64,000 nt of DNA, taken from the NCBI GenBank assembly GCA_028824685.1, contig JAPPCZ010000069.1, positions 1-64,000 of the forward strand, given 5' to 3'. Positions 42,942 to 50,854 of the stretch are shown piece after piece. Origin of the DNA: Candidatus Poribacteria bacterium (GTDB lineage: Bacteria; Poribacteria; WGA-4E; WGA-3G). The position numbers were made by a program, and so were the translations under genes. The notes below the pieces were generated by a model that was given only the letters and a program-made list of their open reading frames with translations, was not told where the DNA came from and searched no databases. Position 1 is the stretch's first letter; each line of letters starts with the position of its first letter.

Positions 42942-44819
42942 ATGAAAAAAACACTATTTTCGATTACATTACATACTTTAGACTCAAACACCGTTTCCCA
43001 AGATTACACAAAATGGAATCTACCCACAGGCGTGATAGCACGTCTCGGGAAGGGTAGGGTAAGCGACGTTCTAAATCCACCAGAAATCGTTTATGCTCCT
43101 GATGGAAATCTTATAGCAGTAGCGAGTGCAAATGGGATTTGGATATACGATGCACAGTCCGTTAAGGAATTATGCTTTCTCACAGGACATACACTTGATG
43201 TCACTACCGTATCTTTCAGTCCAGACGGGTCAATATTGGCAAGTGGGAGTGGTGACAATACCATCCGTTTGTGGGATGTGCGAACTTGGACACATATCCG
43301 CACGTTAAATGACCATAACTGCCGTATCAATAACATTGTGTTTAGTCCCAGCGGATCTCTATTGGCAAGTGCAGGTGATGACAATACCGTCCGGCTGTGG
43401 GATATGCGAACAAGTGAGATCATTCGTGCCCTTAAAGGCCATACGGATAGGGTTAATTATGTTGCTTTCAGTCCAGATGAGTCAACATTGGCAAGTTCGA
43501 GTTGGGACGCGACTGCACGTCTGTGGGATGTGCAAACTGGCACATCTCTTCAAACACTCACAGAACATACATCTGCTATGAGTAGGGTAGTGTTTAGTCC
43601 AGACGGAAAGACACTGGCAAGTTCGAGTATGGACAAAACCATTCGTTTGTGGGATGTGCAAACAGGCGACTCTATTCGGACAATCAAAGGGCATACGGGA
43701 AGGGTTACAAACGTCCTATTTAGTCCAGATGGTGAATTTCTTGTGAGTACCGCAATGGATTTTGACACAGACCTGCGGTTGTGGAATGCGCGGACTGGTT
43801 CACTGATTAAATTGCTAAAAGGACATACGAGGAAAGTCACAAGCCTTGCGTTTAGTCCGGATGGGACTACATTGGTAACTGGTAGCGGTGACAGTACTGT
43901 CCGTCTGTGGGATGTGAAATCAGGGACATGTCATCAGACCATTACAGATCATACATTTCGTGTCACGAGCATTGTGTACAGTCCAGATGGATCTATGTTG
44001 GCGTGTTCTGGTTGGGATGAAACTATACTTGTAATTGATACGCATACAGGTGAAGAACGCATCCGACTCAAAGGGCATAAGGCTGATGTTGTAGACCTAA
44101 AATTTAGTCCGGATGGCAAGACACTTGCGAGTGCATGTTGGGACGCGGACGCGCGTTTGTGGGATGTAAAGACTGGCACAACTTTGCACATACTCTCAGG
44201 CCATACTGGCTTATGCACTTGTGTTGTGTTCAGTTCCGATGGCAAGACCCTTGCAACCGCAAGTAACGACAATGATGTCCGTTTGTGGGATGTAGCAACG
44301 GGAAAACTTCTGTTGACCTTGACTGAACATAGGGAAAGTATCAATAGTGTCGCTTTCAGTCCAGATGGAAAAACCCTTGTGAGTTCAGCTGATGACAAAA
44401 CGGTACGTTTTTGGGATGTACAGACCGGATCACTGATTCGGATACAGGATGATCTTGAGAAGTATGTTAACAGCATCATTTTCAGTTCGGATGGAAAGAC
44501 ACTTGTCACTGCAAGTAATGACAAAACGATATGTTTTTGGGACGCACAGACTGGCGCACTTACACGGACACTCACAGAACATACAGATGGCGTATGGAGC
44601 GTTGTATTCAGCCCAGATGAAAAAACGCTCGCCAGTACAAGTAGAGACACTACTGTGCGATTATGGGACGTGCAAACAGGCACACACCTAAAAACGTTGG
44701 AAGGACATGCAAGATTGGTTTATACAGCCGTATTCAGTCCAGATGGAAAAACATTGGCAACCGGGAGTAGTGACGGCACCCTGCTGTTTTGGGAACTCAC
44801 GTCTGAAATGATAGATTAG
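42942..44819 (+). CDS. WD40 protein 3 with 14 repeats and a degenerate signal peptide
   Basis: A 625-aa paralog of the neighbouring WD40 proteins with 14 repeats, from GIWIYDAQSV to TLLFWELTSE. Its N-terminus MKKTLFSITLHTLDSNTVSQ aligns with the signal peptide of WD40 protein 2 but lacks the hydrophobic core and is five residues shorter. It may therefore no longer be exported, or may start differently. Repeat 8 (ILVIDTHTG) has lost the RLWD motif. The upstream region carries the MITE. AATAGGAC in front of the ATG matches the other paralogs' ribosome binding site. Confidence 0.85.
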   Translation: MKKTLFSITLHTLDSNTVSQDYTKWNLPTGVIARLGKGRVSDVLNPPEIVYAPDGNLIAVASANGIWIYDAQSVKELCFLTGHTLDVTTVSFSPDGSILASGSGDNTIRLWDVRTWTHIRTLNDHNCRINNIVFSPSGSLLASAGDDNTVRLWDMRTSEIIRALKGHTDRVNYVAFSPDESTLASSSWDATARLWDVQTGTSLQTLTEHTSAMSRVVFSPDGKTLASSSMDKTIRLWDVQTGDSIRTIKGHTGRVTNVLFSPDGEFLVSTAMDFDTDLRLWNARTGSLIKLLKGHTRKVTSLAFSPDGTTLVTGSGDSTVRLWDVKSGTCHQTITDHTFRVTSIVYSPDGSMLACSGWDETILVIDTHTGEERIRLKGHKADVVDLKFSPDGKTLASACWDADARLWDVKTGTTLHILSGHTGLCTCVVFSSDGKTLATASNDNDVRLWDVATGKLLLTLTEHRESINSVAFSPDGKTLVSSADDKTVRFWDVQTGSLIRIQDDLEKYVNSIIFSSDGKTLVTASNDKTICFWDAQTGALTRTLTEHTDGVWSVVFSPDEKTLASTSRDTTVRLWDVQTGTHLKTLEGHARLVYTAVFSPDGKTLATGSSDGTLLFWELTSEMID

Positions 44820-45306
44820 GAATTGCTGCAACATTTCAATAAGCGGGAATCCCTTCTTCTTACGAAATAATACCATTTCTAATATATAATGTGCCATTTT
44901 CGGAAATATCTTGTAGGAGCGACCTCCTGGTCGCGACCAGGAGGTCGTAATCAACGGTATGAATCATGGCGAATCATGTAGAATACCAAAAGCGTATTCT
45001 ACCAAGCGCATTCGTCTTTAGGCATTCACCGCCTACAAAAGAAAGATATCTTCAGTAGACAATAACAGTCGTATTTCTTAATGACAGAGTATTTATTAGA
45101 ATTGGTATAAAAACCATGTGCTGCAATATATCAGTCTGTCCTCCCTAATCCACATAATCCGCGCTTCTAAACACATCCAACATCTCTCTTTACCAACCGA
45201 CATAATTATTTACCATATATACCAATTTGTGCATCCACAATTGTGTAACTGTAAATGCGCTATTCTGAAACGCAGTATACAACTCAAATTCAAAAGGACA
45301 AACTTT
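44820..45306 (+). other. Intergenic gap with palindromic repeat R6 and conserved WD40 leader
   Basis: R6 spans 44911-45038, from TTGTAGGAGCGACC to GCCTACAA. It contains a perfect 28-bp palindrome at 44920-44947, CGACCTCCTGGTCG followed by its own inverse. From about 45211 the sequence is related to the other WD40 leaders (CAATTTGTGCATCCACAATT, 45223-45242) and ends in AAAAGGACAAACTTT before the ATG. Frames upstream of 45307 that run into the WD40 gene lack coding features. Confidence 0.6.
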
Positions 45307-47196
45307 ATGGTAAATTATATATTGTTTTTGGTTTTAATCTTTGGGGTTTCAATATTCCCTCTAATCTCAAACACCTTTGCTCAAGACTATACACAATGGG
45401 GTCTACCCGCAGGCGCGAAAGCACGCCTCGGTAAAGGCACTATACGTCAAATTACATACTCTCCTGATGGGAAACGTTTAGCGGTGGCAGGTAGTATAGG
45501 TATTTGGATTTATGACGCGCAGACGGGCAAAGAACTTAACCTGCTCACAGGTCATACATCTTCTGTGAGAAGTGTAGCGTTCAGTCCGGATGGTTTTACA
45601 TTGGCAAGTGGAAGCTGGGACGCGACAGTGCGTTTATGGGATGCCAGAACAGGTACACCTCTTCTGACGATGAAAGGACATAGTTCTGGAGTCAATAGTG
45701 TTATGTTTAGTCCGATTGAAAAGACAATTGTAAGTGGAAGTAATGACGGTACCATCCGACTCTGGGATGTGCGTACGGGAAAAACGCTTCGGACTTTCAT
45801 AGGACACACACAAAGGGTTAGTAGCGTTTTGTTCAGTCCGGATGGCAAGACCCTCGCAAGTGCAAGTTGGGATAAAACTGCGCGTTTGTGGGATGTGCGG
45901 ACAGATAAGTCTCTACGAACGCTCACAGGACATGAGAAGCATCTCTTGGCTATAGCATTTAGTCCGGATGGCAAGACAATCGCCAGCACAAGTTGGGATA
46001 GAACAGTGCGGCTATGGGATAAAAAGACTGGCACCCCACTTCATACATTAAAGGGTCATACTGCAGGTGGAGTCACAGATGTTGTATTTAGTCCGGATGG
46101 TAATACAATCGCAAGTGCGGGTGTTTGGGACAAAAGAGTCTGTTTTTGGGATGCGAAAACTGGTGAATCCCAACGGATACTAAAAGTACACACTGAAAAT
46201 ACTATCAGCATAGTGTTCAGTCCTGATGGTCAGACAATTGCAACTGCATGTACAGCTGGACCTGTGTGTCTATGGGATGTGAAAACAGGAGAACATCTTC
46301 GGGAACTGACTGGACATACGGGTAAAATCAGGAGCATAGCGTTTAGTGCAGACGGTTCTAAACTGGCGAGTGGTGGATGGCAGGATCATTCCGTGCATTT
46401 GTGGGAGGTTGAGACAGGCACACCACTTCACGTGTTAAAAGGACATACGTGGGAGGTATCCTGTGTAGCGTTCAGTCCAAATGGCAAAACCCTCGCAAGT
46501 GCAAGTTATTCGGACACAGACGATGCCGTGTTTCTATGGGATGTTGAGACAGGCGCATCTATTCAGAAGCTCAAAGAGGATACGGATGGGATCAATAGCA
46601 TTGCATTCAGTCCGGATGGGAAGATTCTTGCAAGTCAAGGCAGTGAAAATACGTTGCTTTTGTGGGATTTGCATACAGGTACATCCATTAGAACACTCAC
46701 AGGACATACAGATGAAATCGTTAGTGTAGTGTTCAGTCCGGATGGCAAGACACTGGCAAGTGGGAGTTGGGATAGTACCTTGCGCTTGTGGGATGTACAA
46801 ACGGGCACATCTATTAGGGAAGTGACAAAACACACAGAAAGGGTTGGTAGCGTCGCGTTCAGTCCAGATGGAAAAACGATCGCAAGTGGGAGCTGGGACG
46901 ATATAGTACGCTTATGGGATGTACAAACGGGCACATCTATTAGGGAATTGATGGGGCATACGAATAATGTGGGTAGTGTTGTATTCAGTCCGGATGGGAA
47001 AATACTTGCAAGTGGGAGCTGGGACAATACCATCCGTCTATGGGATGTGCGAACAGGCACACACCTTTTGACATTGACTGGGCATACGGATGGTGTTTCA
47101 AGCGTAGTGTTCAGTTCGGATGGAAAAACCCTTGCAAGCGGGAGTTCGGATGGCACCGTGCTGCTATGGGAACTCACACATGGAACTATGGATTAG
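45307..47196 (+). CDS. Secreted WD40 protein 4 with 14 repeats
   Basis: A 629-aa protein. The ATG at 45307 is chosen because it has AAAGGAC upstream and begins a signal peptide (VNYILFLVLIFGVSIFPLIS, cleavage near NTFAQ); the reading frame is open further upstream without these signals. The family N-terminus DYTQWGLPAGAKARLGKG is followed by 14 WD repeats, ending TVLLWELTHG. Blades 11-13 are nearly identical to each other (SGSWDxxxRLWDVQTGTSIRE). It is the third of three tandem copies, and closest to protein 1 in signal peptide style. Confidence 0.9.
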   Translation: MVNYILFLVLIFGVSIFPLISNTFAQDYTQWGLPAGAKARLGKGTIRQITYSPDGKRLAVAGSIGIWIYDAQTGKELNLLTGHTSSVRSVAFSPDGFTLASGSWDATVRLWDARTGTPLLTMKGHSSGVNSVMFSPIEKTIVSGSNDGTIRLWDVRTGKTLRTFIGHTQRVSSVLFSPDGKTLASASWDKTARLWDVRTDKSLRTLTGHEKHLLAIAFSPDGKTIASTSWDRTVRLWDKKTGTPLHTLKGHTAGGVTDVVFSPDGNTIASAGVWDKRVCFWDAKTGESQRILKVHTENTISIVFSPDGQTIATACTAGPVCLWDVKTGEHLRELTGHTGKIRSIAFSADGSKLASGGWQDHSVHLWEVETGTPLHVLKGHTWEVSCVAFSPNGKTLASASYSDTDDAVFLWDVETGASIQKLKEDTDGINSIAFSPDGKILASQGSENTLLLWDLHTGTSIRTLTGHTDEIVSVVFSPDGKTLASGSWDSTLRLWDVQTGTSIREVTKHTERVGSVAFSPDGKTIASGSWDDIVRLWDVQTGTSIRELMGHTNNVGSVVFSPDGKILASGSWDNTIRLWDVRTGTHLLTLTGHTDGVSSVVFSSDGKTLASGSSDGTVLLWELTHGTMD

Positions 47197-47234
47197 GTGG
47201 CACAGTGGCAATTTAAAAACTGTGCCAAAATAAA

Positions 47235-48221
47235 TTAAAAAGGTGGTGCTGTCAAACGCACAAACGAACGCGACACTTCATCCAACTCCTCACGAATAGC
47301 CGCATCCAATTCCCAACCAACACCACCGAGCGTGTCGTCCAATTGTTCAATTGTATCGCTTCCACTGATAGCAACGGTGACTTCAGGATGTGATACCACC
47401 CATGCCACTGCAAGTTGTGCTGGTGTTTTTCCTAATTCATTCGCAAGCCGTTTGAGCGTAGTAATAACCTGTCCAGTTGCACCACGCATCCGGTGATCAT
47501 ATTCCTCTCTATATCGTCTTGCCCAGAGAGTGCCATCAGGAGGCGGTTCGTCTGCGGAATAGACACCGCTCAATAAACCAACCGACAACGGACTATAACA
47601 CATAACGCCAAGTTCTTCTTCACGCACCAATCCGAACATTTCCGTTTCCAAATCCCGATTGAGAAGGTTATACATATTTTGAACGCACATATAGGGTGTA
47701 GCGTTGATGCTATCAGCAACCCAAAGTGCTTTGCAGACCTGCCACGCCTGATGATTACAACAGCCAATGTAGCGTACTTTACCTGAACGCACCAGATCGT
47801 CTAATGCCCGGATTGTCTCCTCTTGTGGTGTTGTGTCGTCCGGCCCGTGAATCAAATAGACATCAATATGGTCGGTGTCAAGCCGTGTCAGTGAACGATC
47901 TATCTCCCGCATGATATGGTATCGTGATAATCCATAGTCGTTTGGTCCCTGTCCAATGTGGCTAAAGACCTTGGACGTAATCACCACATCGTCCCGTTTT
48001 CCTTTAATCGCTTTGCCGAGGATAACCTCTGACCGCCCAATATTGGCGCGGTCGTCCATTGGACCATAAACGTTAGCACAATCAATAAGGTTGATACCGT
48101 TTTCAATTGCGTGTTCAATCAATCGTTGGGCAGCGTTTTCGTCGCCTTGCCCTCTAAATCCTAAGCCCAAAGCAAGTGGACTAACCTTAACACCTGCTTT
48201 ACCAAAATTGACATATTCCAT
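47235..48221 (-). CDS. Aldo/keto reductase
   Basis: A 328-aa TIM-barrel NADPH-dependent oxidoreductase. The catalytic tetrad is Asp47 and Tyr52 (INLIDCANVYGP), Lys84 (VVITSKVFS) and His125 (VYLIHGPDD). VAWVVSHPEVTVAISGSDTIEQL is the cofactor-binding end of the barrel. The AKR11/12-like subgroup reduces aldehydes or keto-sugars in the cytosol. AGGAGATGG precedes the ATG. It converges with the last WD40 gene, with 38 bp between their stops. Confidence 0.9.
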   Translation of the reverse strand: MEYVNFGKAGVKVSPLALGLGFRGQGDENAAQRLIEHAIENGINLIDCANVYGPMDDRANIGRSEVILGKAIKGKRDDVVITSKVFSHIGQGPNDYGLSRYHIMREIDRSLTRLDTDHIDVYLIHGPDDTTPQEETIRALDDLVRSGKVRYIGCCNHQAWQVCKALWVADSINATPYMCVQNMYNLLNRDLETEMFGLVREEELGVMCYSPLSVGLLSGVYSADEPPPDGTLWARRYREEYDHRMRGATGQVITTLKRLANELGKTPAQLAVAWVVSHPEVTVAISGSDTIEQLDDTLGGVGWELDAAIREELDEVSRSFVRLTAPPF

Positions 48222-48255
48222 AATCCATCTCCTATAATTTTTATGGGACTGATGC

Positions 48256-48425
48256 TATAGTGAACTTTAGAATTAACAGGACATTTTGAGTTGTAGGAGG
48301 GAACTCCGATTCCCGACTATCAGTGAGTTTCGTCGCGATTCGGAGATCGAAATCAACGGTATGAACGCCATTTAGGCATTCACCGCCTACAGAAAATGTG
48401 TCTCTTTTATTTCAAATTCACTATA
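48256..48425. mobile_element. Palindromic element R7, a 170-bp MITE-like repeat with about 40-bp terminal inverted repeats
   Basis: The left end TATAGTGAACTTTAGAATTA is matched, with a few differences, by the right end TTTATTTCAAATTCACTATA in inverted form. The similarity continues inward through GGACATTTT...TTGTAGG and CCTACAGAAAATGTGTC. The ends are bounded by TA, as in IS630/Tc1-type insertions. The core is the same TGTAGGAG palindrome as R1-R6, so the shorter copies may be internally deleted or decayed relatives. No coding capacity. Confidence 0.72.
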
Positions 48426-48432
48426 AAAAATC

Positions 48433-49413
48433 CTACAAATGTGCACGACTCAACGTCCGTAGTGCATCAACAAGTCGTTCCATATCCGCTGGCTTCGGCG
48501 CCGAAAAGATTAAACGTTCATGCGTGATAGGGTGTTCAAATTGAAGTGTACGCGCATGCAATGCTTGCCGTTTAAGATGTATGAGTGCATGTTTTACGGG
48601 AAGTACATCAGCATCGTTCAAGGCACGCTGATCCCCTCCATAGATAGCATCGCCAGCAACTGGATGTCCAATATGCTGCAAATGCACACGGATTTGATGG
48701 AGTCTTCCCGTTTCTAATGTAAGTTGAACGAGCGAAAATTTGTGATAACTTTCTAATACCTGATAGTGTGTGACAGCACGTCTGCCGTTATTTTTGACTG
48801 TGGTCGTTCGCCTTCTATCACGGCGACTCCGTGCGATTTGCGCATCAATCGTTCCTGTAACTTCAGCGGGAATTCCACACACGACTGCGACGTACTGACG
48901 CGTTATAGTATGCTCTTCAAACTGCACAGACAGTTCGCGATGCACAACGTCAGTTTTCGCAACAACAAGCACTCCTGATGTGTCTTTATCCAATCTATGA
49001 ACGATACCGGGTCTTTCTACCCCACCAATGCCTGAAAGGTCGGAGCAGTGGGCAAGCAGTGCATTGACGAGTGTGCCTGAATTCACACCGCTTGCAGGAT
49101 GAACAAGCATGCCCGCGGGTTTATTCAGAACAATTAAGTGGCTATCTTCATAAAGCAAGTCAAGCGAGATATCCTCAGGTTGTAATGTATCCAAAGGACG
49201 GGAATCGGGAAGGGAAAGACAGACTTGGTCACCAGAACGAAGCGTCCAACTGGGTTGTTTGGAGACTTTATCATTTACGGTGACAGCACCATCGCGAATC
49301 AGCTTCTGAAGATAGGTTCGCGATACACCTTCAGTCACACCCATCAGAAACTGATCCAACCGTTTTTCACTATGCTCTGTCTGAATATGATAGACTTGTG
49401 CTGTGGTTTCCAT
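48433..49413 (-). CDS. rluD: RluD-like 23S rRNA pseudouridine synthase
   Basis: A 326-aa RluA-family enzyme. An N-terminal S4 RNA-binding domain (EKRLDQFLMGVTEGVSRTYL, VTVNDKVSKQ) is followed by the catalytic domain with GIVHRLDKDTSGVLVVAK, whose Asp after HRL is the nucleophile. GRLHQIRVHLQHIGHPVAGD is the conserved C-terminal motif. Presence of S4 favours RluD or RluC types, which modify 23S rRNA. The ATG at 49413 is preferred; an in-frame ATG at 49512 would overlap the preceding HTH gene. No clear Shine-Dalgarno is visible. Confidence 0.9.
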   Translation of the reverse strand: METTAQVYHIQTEHSEKRLDQFLMGVTEGVSRTYLQKLIRDGAVTVNDKVSKQPSWTLRSGDQVCLSLPDSRPLDTLQPEDISLDLLYEDSHLIVLNKPAGMLVHPASGVNSGTLVNALLAHCSDLSGIGGVERPGIVHRLDKDTSGVLVVAKTDVVHRELSVQFEEHTITRQYVAVVCGIPAEVTGTIDAQIARSRRDRRRTTTVKNNGRRAVTHYQVLESYHKFSLVQLTLETGRLHQIRVHLQHIGHPVAGDAIYGGDQRALNDADVLPVKHALIHLKRQALHARTLQFEHPITHERLIFSAPKPADMERLVDALRTLSRAHL

Positions 49414-49432
49414 AACTGTGCATAGATTGGAA

Positions 49433-49771
49433 TTAATCTGCGGAAGTTGAGATGCGGAGGGCTGCGGGAGGTGTGTTGGCAGGTCTCTTGTGCAGAACAA
49501 TCTCAATGTCATGATCCAACTTTCTTAGCAGTGAAAGTATATGATCAATTGTACAACTTTCAAACTGACCGCGCAAAAGATCAGAGAGTTCAGACGGACT
49601 AATACATAGAATTTTGGCTGCTTTGTTTAAACTGAGCTTGCGTTCGGTTATAGTATCCTGAATTCTGAAAACGAGATGTGCCTTCGCTTGCATTTCCTCT
49701 GGATTAGGAAATCCCAAATCCTTATATATATTACCGCTGCCTTTTTCAACTTTAACTTTCTTATTACTCAT
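49433..49771 (-). CDS. XRE-family HTH protein, HigA-like (HTH_37 type)
   Basis: A 112-aa DNA-binding protein. The helix-turn-helix occupies about residues 48-85 (KLSLNKAAKILCISPSELSDLLRGQ, then TIDHILSLLRKLDHDIEIVL). Proteins of this type are usually antitoxins or regulators paired with a RelE/HigB or Gp49-like toxin. No toxin gene adjoins it here. AGGAG precedes the ATG. The short upstream stretch 49800-49938 may be a decayed gene. It lies 20 bp from the rluD-like start, so it could also act as a local regulator. Confidence 0.75.
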   Translation of the reverse strand: MSNKKVKVEKGSGNIYKDLGFPNPEEMQAKAHLVFRIQDTITERKLSLNKAAKILCISPSELSDLLRGQFESCTIDHILSLLRKLDHDIEIVLHKRPANTPPAALRISTSAD

Positions 49772-49797
49772 TTTTCTGCTCCTGCTTTGGCATGTTC

Positions 49798-49938
49798 TGT
49801 GCAGAGGTCCCTACGTCCAACCACCGTGAACGCTTAGATTATGCCTACGAATCGATGGTAAACGCGTTGCAGGCACGTCTGCCGTTGAATGGCGAATCAA
49901 AGCAGATGGAGTCAACACAATTCGCATCCATTTTGTAG
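49798..49938 (+). pseudogene. Possible coding remnant
   Basis: On the plus strand a frame reads RERLDYAYESMVNALQAR (from 49825) and on to a stop at 49938. It is protein-like in composition but has no start signal or recognised family. It may be the tail of a decayed gene between the HTH and GIY-YIG-like genes. Confidence 0.25.
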
Positions 49939-49956
49939 AGATTTTGAAGTTTATTG

Positions 49957-50592
49957 CTAGAGTGGAGTTTGTTCACTGGTATAATTCTTGATAATAACAT
50001 CATATATTTTTTTTATCTCGTTTGGTGCTGTCCTAAACCACTCTTTTCCCGGAGCATTAGTCATGTGCTTACTGGTAGCCTTTAGAACGTCGTGAATTCC
50101 TTTCTCCAATTCTATTGGTTTATCTGTCCGTATAACAAGTCCTAATTCAGGTTTTTCAGGCATTGCTGTTCCTTGTTCCTTAATTCTAAAGTTTGGATCG
50201 TAATTTTCACTACATCCGATTTTACATGGCCAGTCCTTCTCTTCTTGAAGTTCTGCATATTTTCTGTAAATAGGATAATAGTAGAGGTAAACGCAACCTT
50301 TACCTGAACCGATGATTTTTGAACTTCCATTCGGATCTTCACTCTCATAAATTTCCCAAGTCCCAAGTTTTGGATTGTCTGCTAGCCCCTGTTTCTTCAT
50401 TTTGTTTAGAGCATTTGTAGCAGGATGCACTTTAGTCTCAGCTCCTTTACCACCACCTTTTTCATGTTCTACATCTACCGCTCGTTTTATGTCCATAACC
50501 TTGGCAGATTTCCCTATGAATAATTCTCGGATAAGTTCATAAGCAATATCTAGGTTCAAAGGTTGTTCAGAATATTTATATTGATTATCCAT
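49957..50592 (-). CDS. GIY-YIG/T5orf172-like nuclease-fold protein
   Basis: A 211-aa protein starting at the ATG at 50592, behind AAAGGAG with a long spacer; in-frame ATGs at 50613 and 50643 are alternatives. The C-terminal half has GKGCVYLYYYPIY, PCKIGCSENYDPNFRIKEQG, ELEKGIHDVLKAT and APGKEWFRTAPNEI, the pattern of GIY-YIG-related T5orf172/MUG113 domains. The N-terminal half is helical and Lys-rich (KSAKVMDIKRAVDVEH). Such proteins occur in phages and mobile elements. The gene seems AT-rich relative to its neighbours. Function is unknown; nuclease activity is only inferred. Confidence 0.65.
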   Translation of the reverse strand: MDNQYKYSEQPLNLDIAYELIRELFIGKSAKVMDIKRAVDVEHEKGGGKGAETKVHPATNALNKMKKQGLADNPKLGTWEIYESEDPNGSSKIIGSGKGCVYLYYYPIYRKYAELQEEKDWPCKIGCSENYDPNFRIKEQGTAMPEKPELGLVIRTDKPIELEKGIHDVLKATSKHMTNAPGKEWFRTAPNEIKKIYDVIIKNYTSEQTPL

Positions 50593-50777
50593 ACAAATGT
50601 CTGCTCCTTTCATAATATAATCGTAGTGTGAGGGGCACATCAATTGCGTTCCTATCTCTGGTGGATTTATAGTTTATCGCCGAAGTAGGGTTTGTTCATA
50701 GTTTATTTGACATAAACGCATTTTACTAAATTTGAAGATATGTCGCAAGTGTTTTCTGTACAATCAGTTAACAACAC

Positions 50778-50805
50778 AAGGGACAGGCACACAGACCTGT
50801 CCCTT
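50778..50805. terminator. Strong hairpin downstream of ilvD
   Basis: AAGGGACAGG (50778-50787) and CCTGTCCCTT (50796-50805) form a perfect 10-bp stem with an 8-nt loop, 50 bp after the ilvD stop. The minus-strand T tract is weak (GTGTTGTT), so efficiency is uncertain. Confidence 0.55.
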
Positions 50806-50854
50806 ATGAAAAATGATTTAAGAGTACGAATCAGTAATTGTTGAAAAGGTAGTT

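Noticed and set aside
45118..45306. N-terminal extension of WD40 protein 4
   Set aside because: The upstream frame crosses the leader shared with its paralogs; the ATG at 45307 has both a ribosome binding site and a signal peptide.
40718..47196. CRISPR-like or satellite array suggested by regular repeats
   Set aside because: The periodicity of about 126 bp is coding and corresponds to WD40 blades; there are no spacers between identical repeats.
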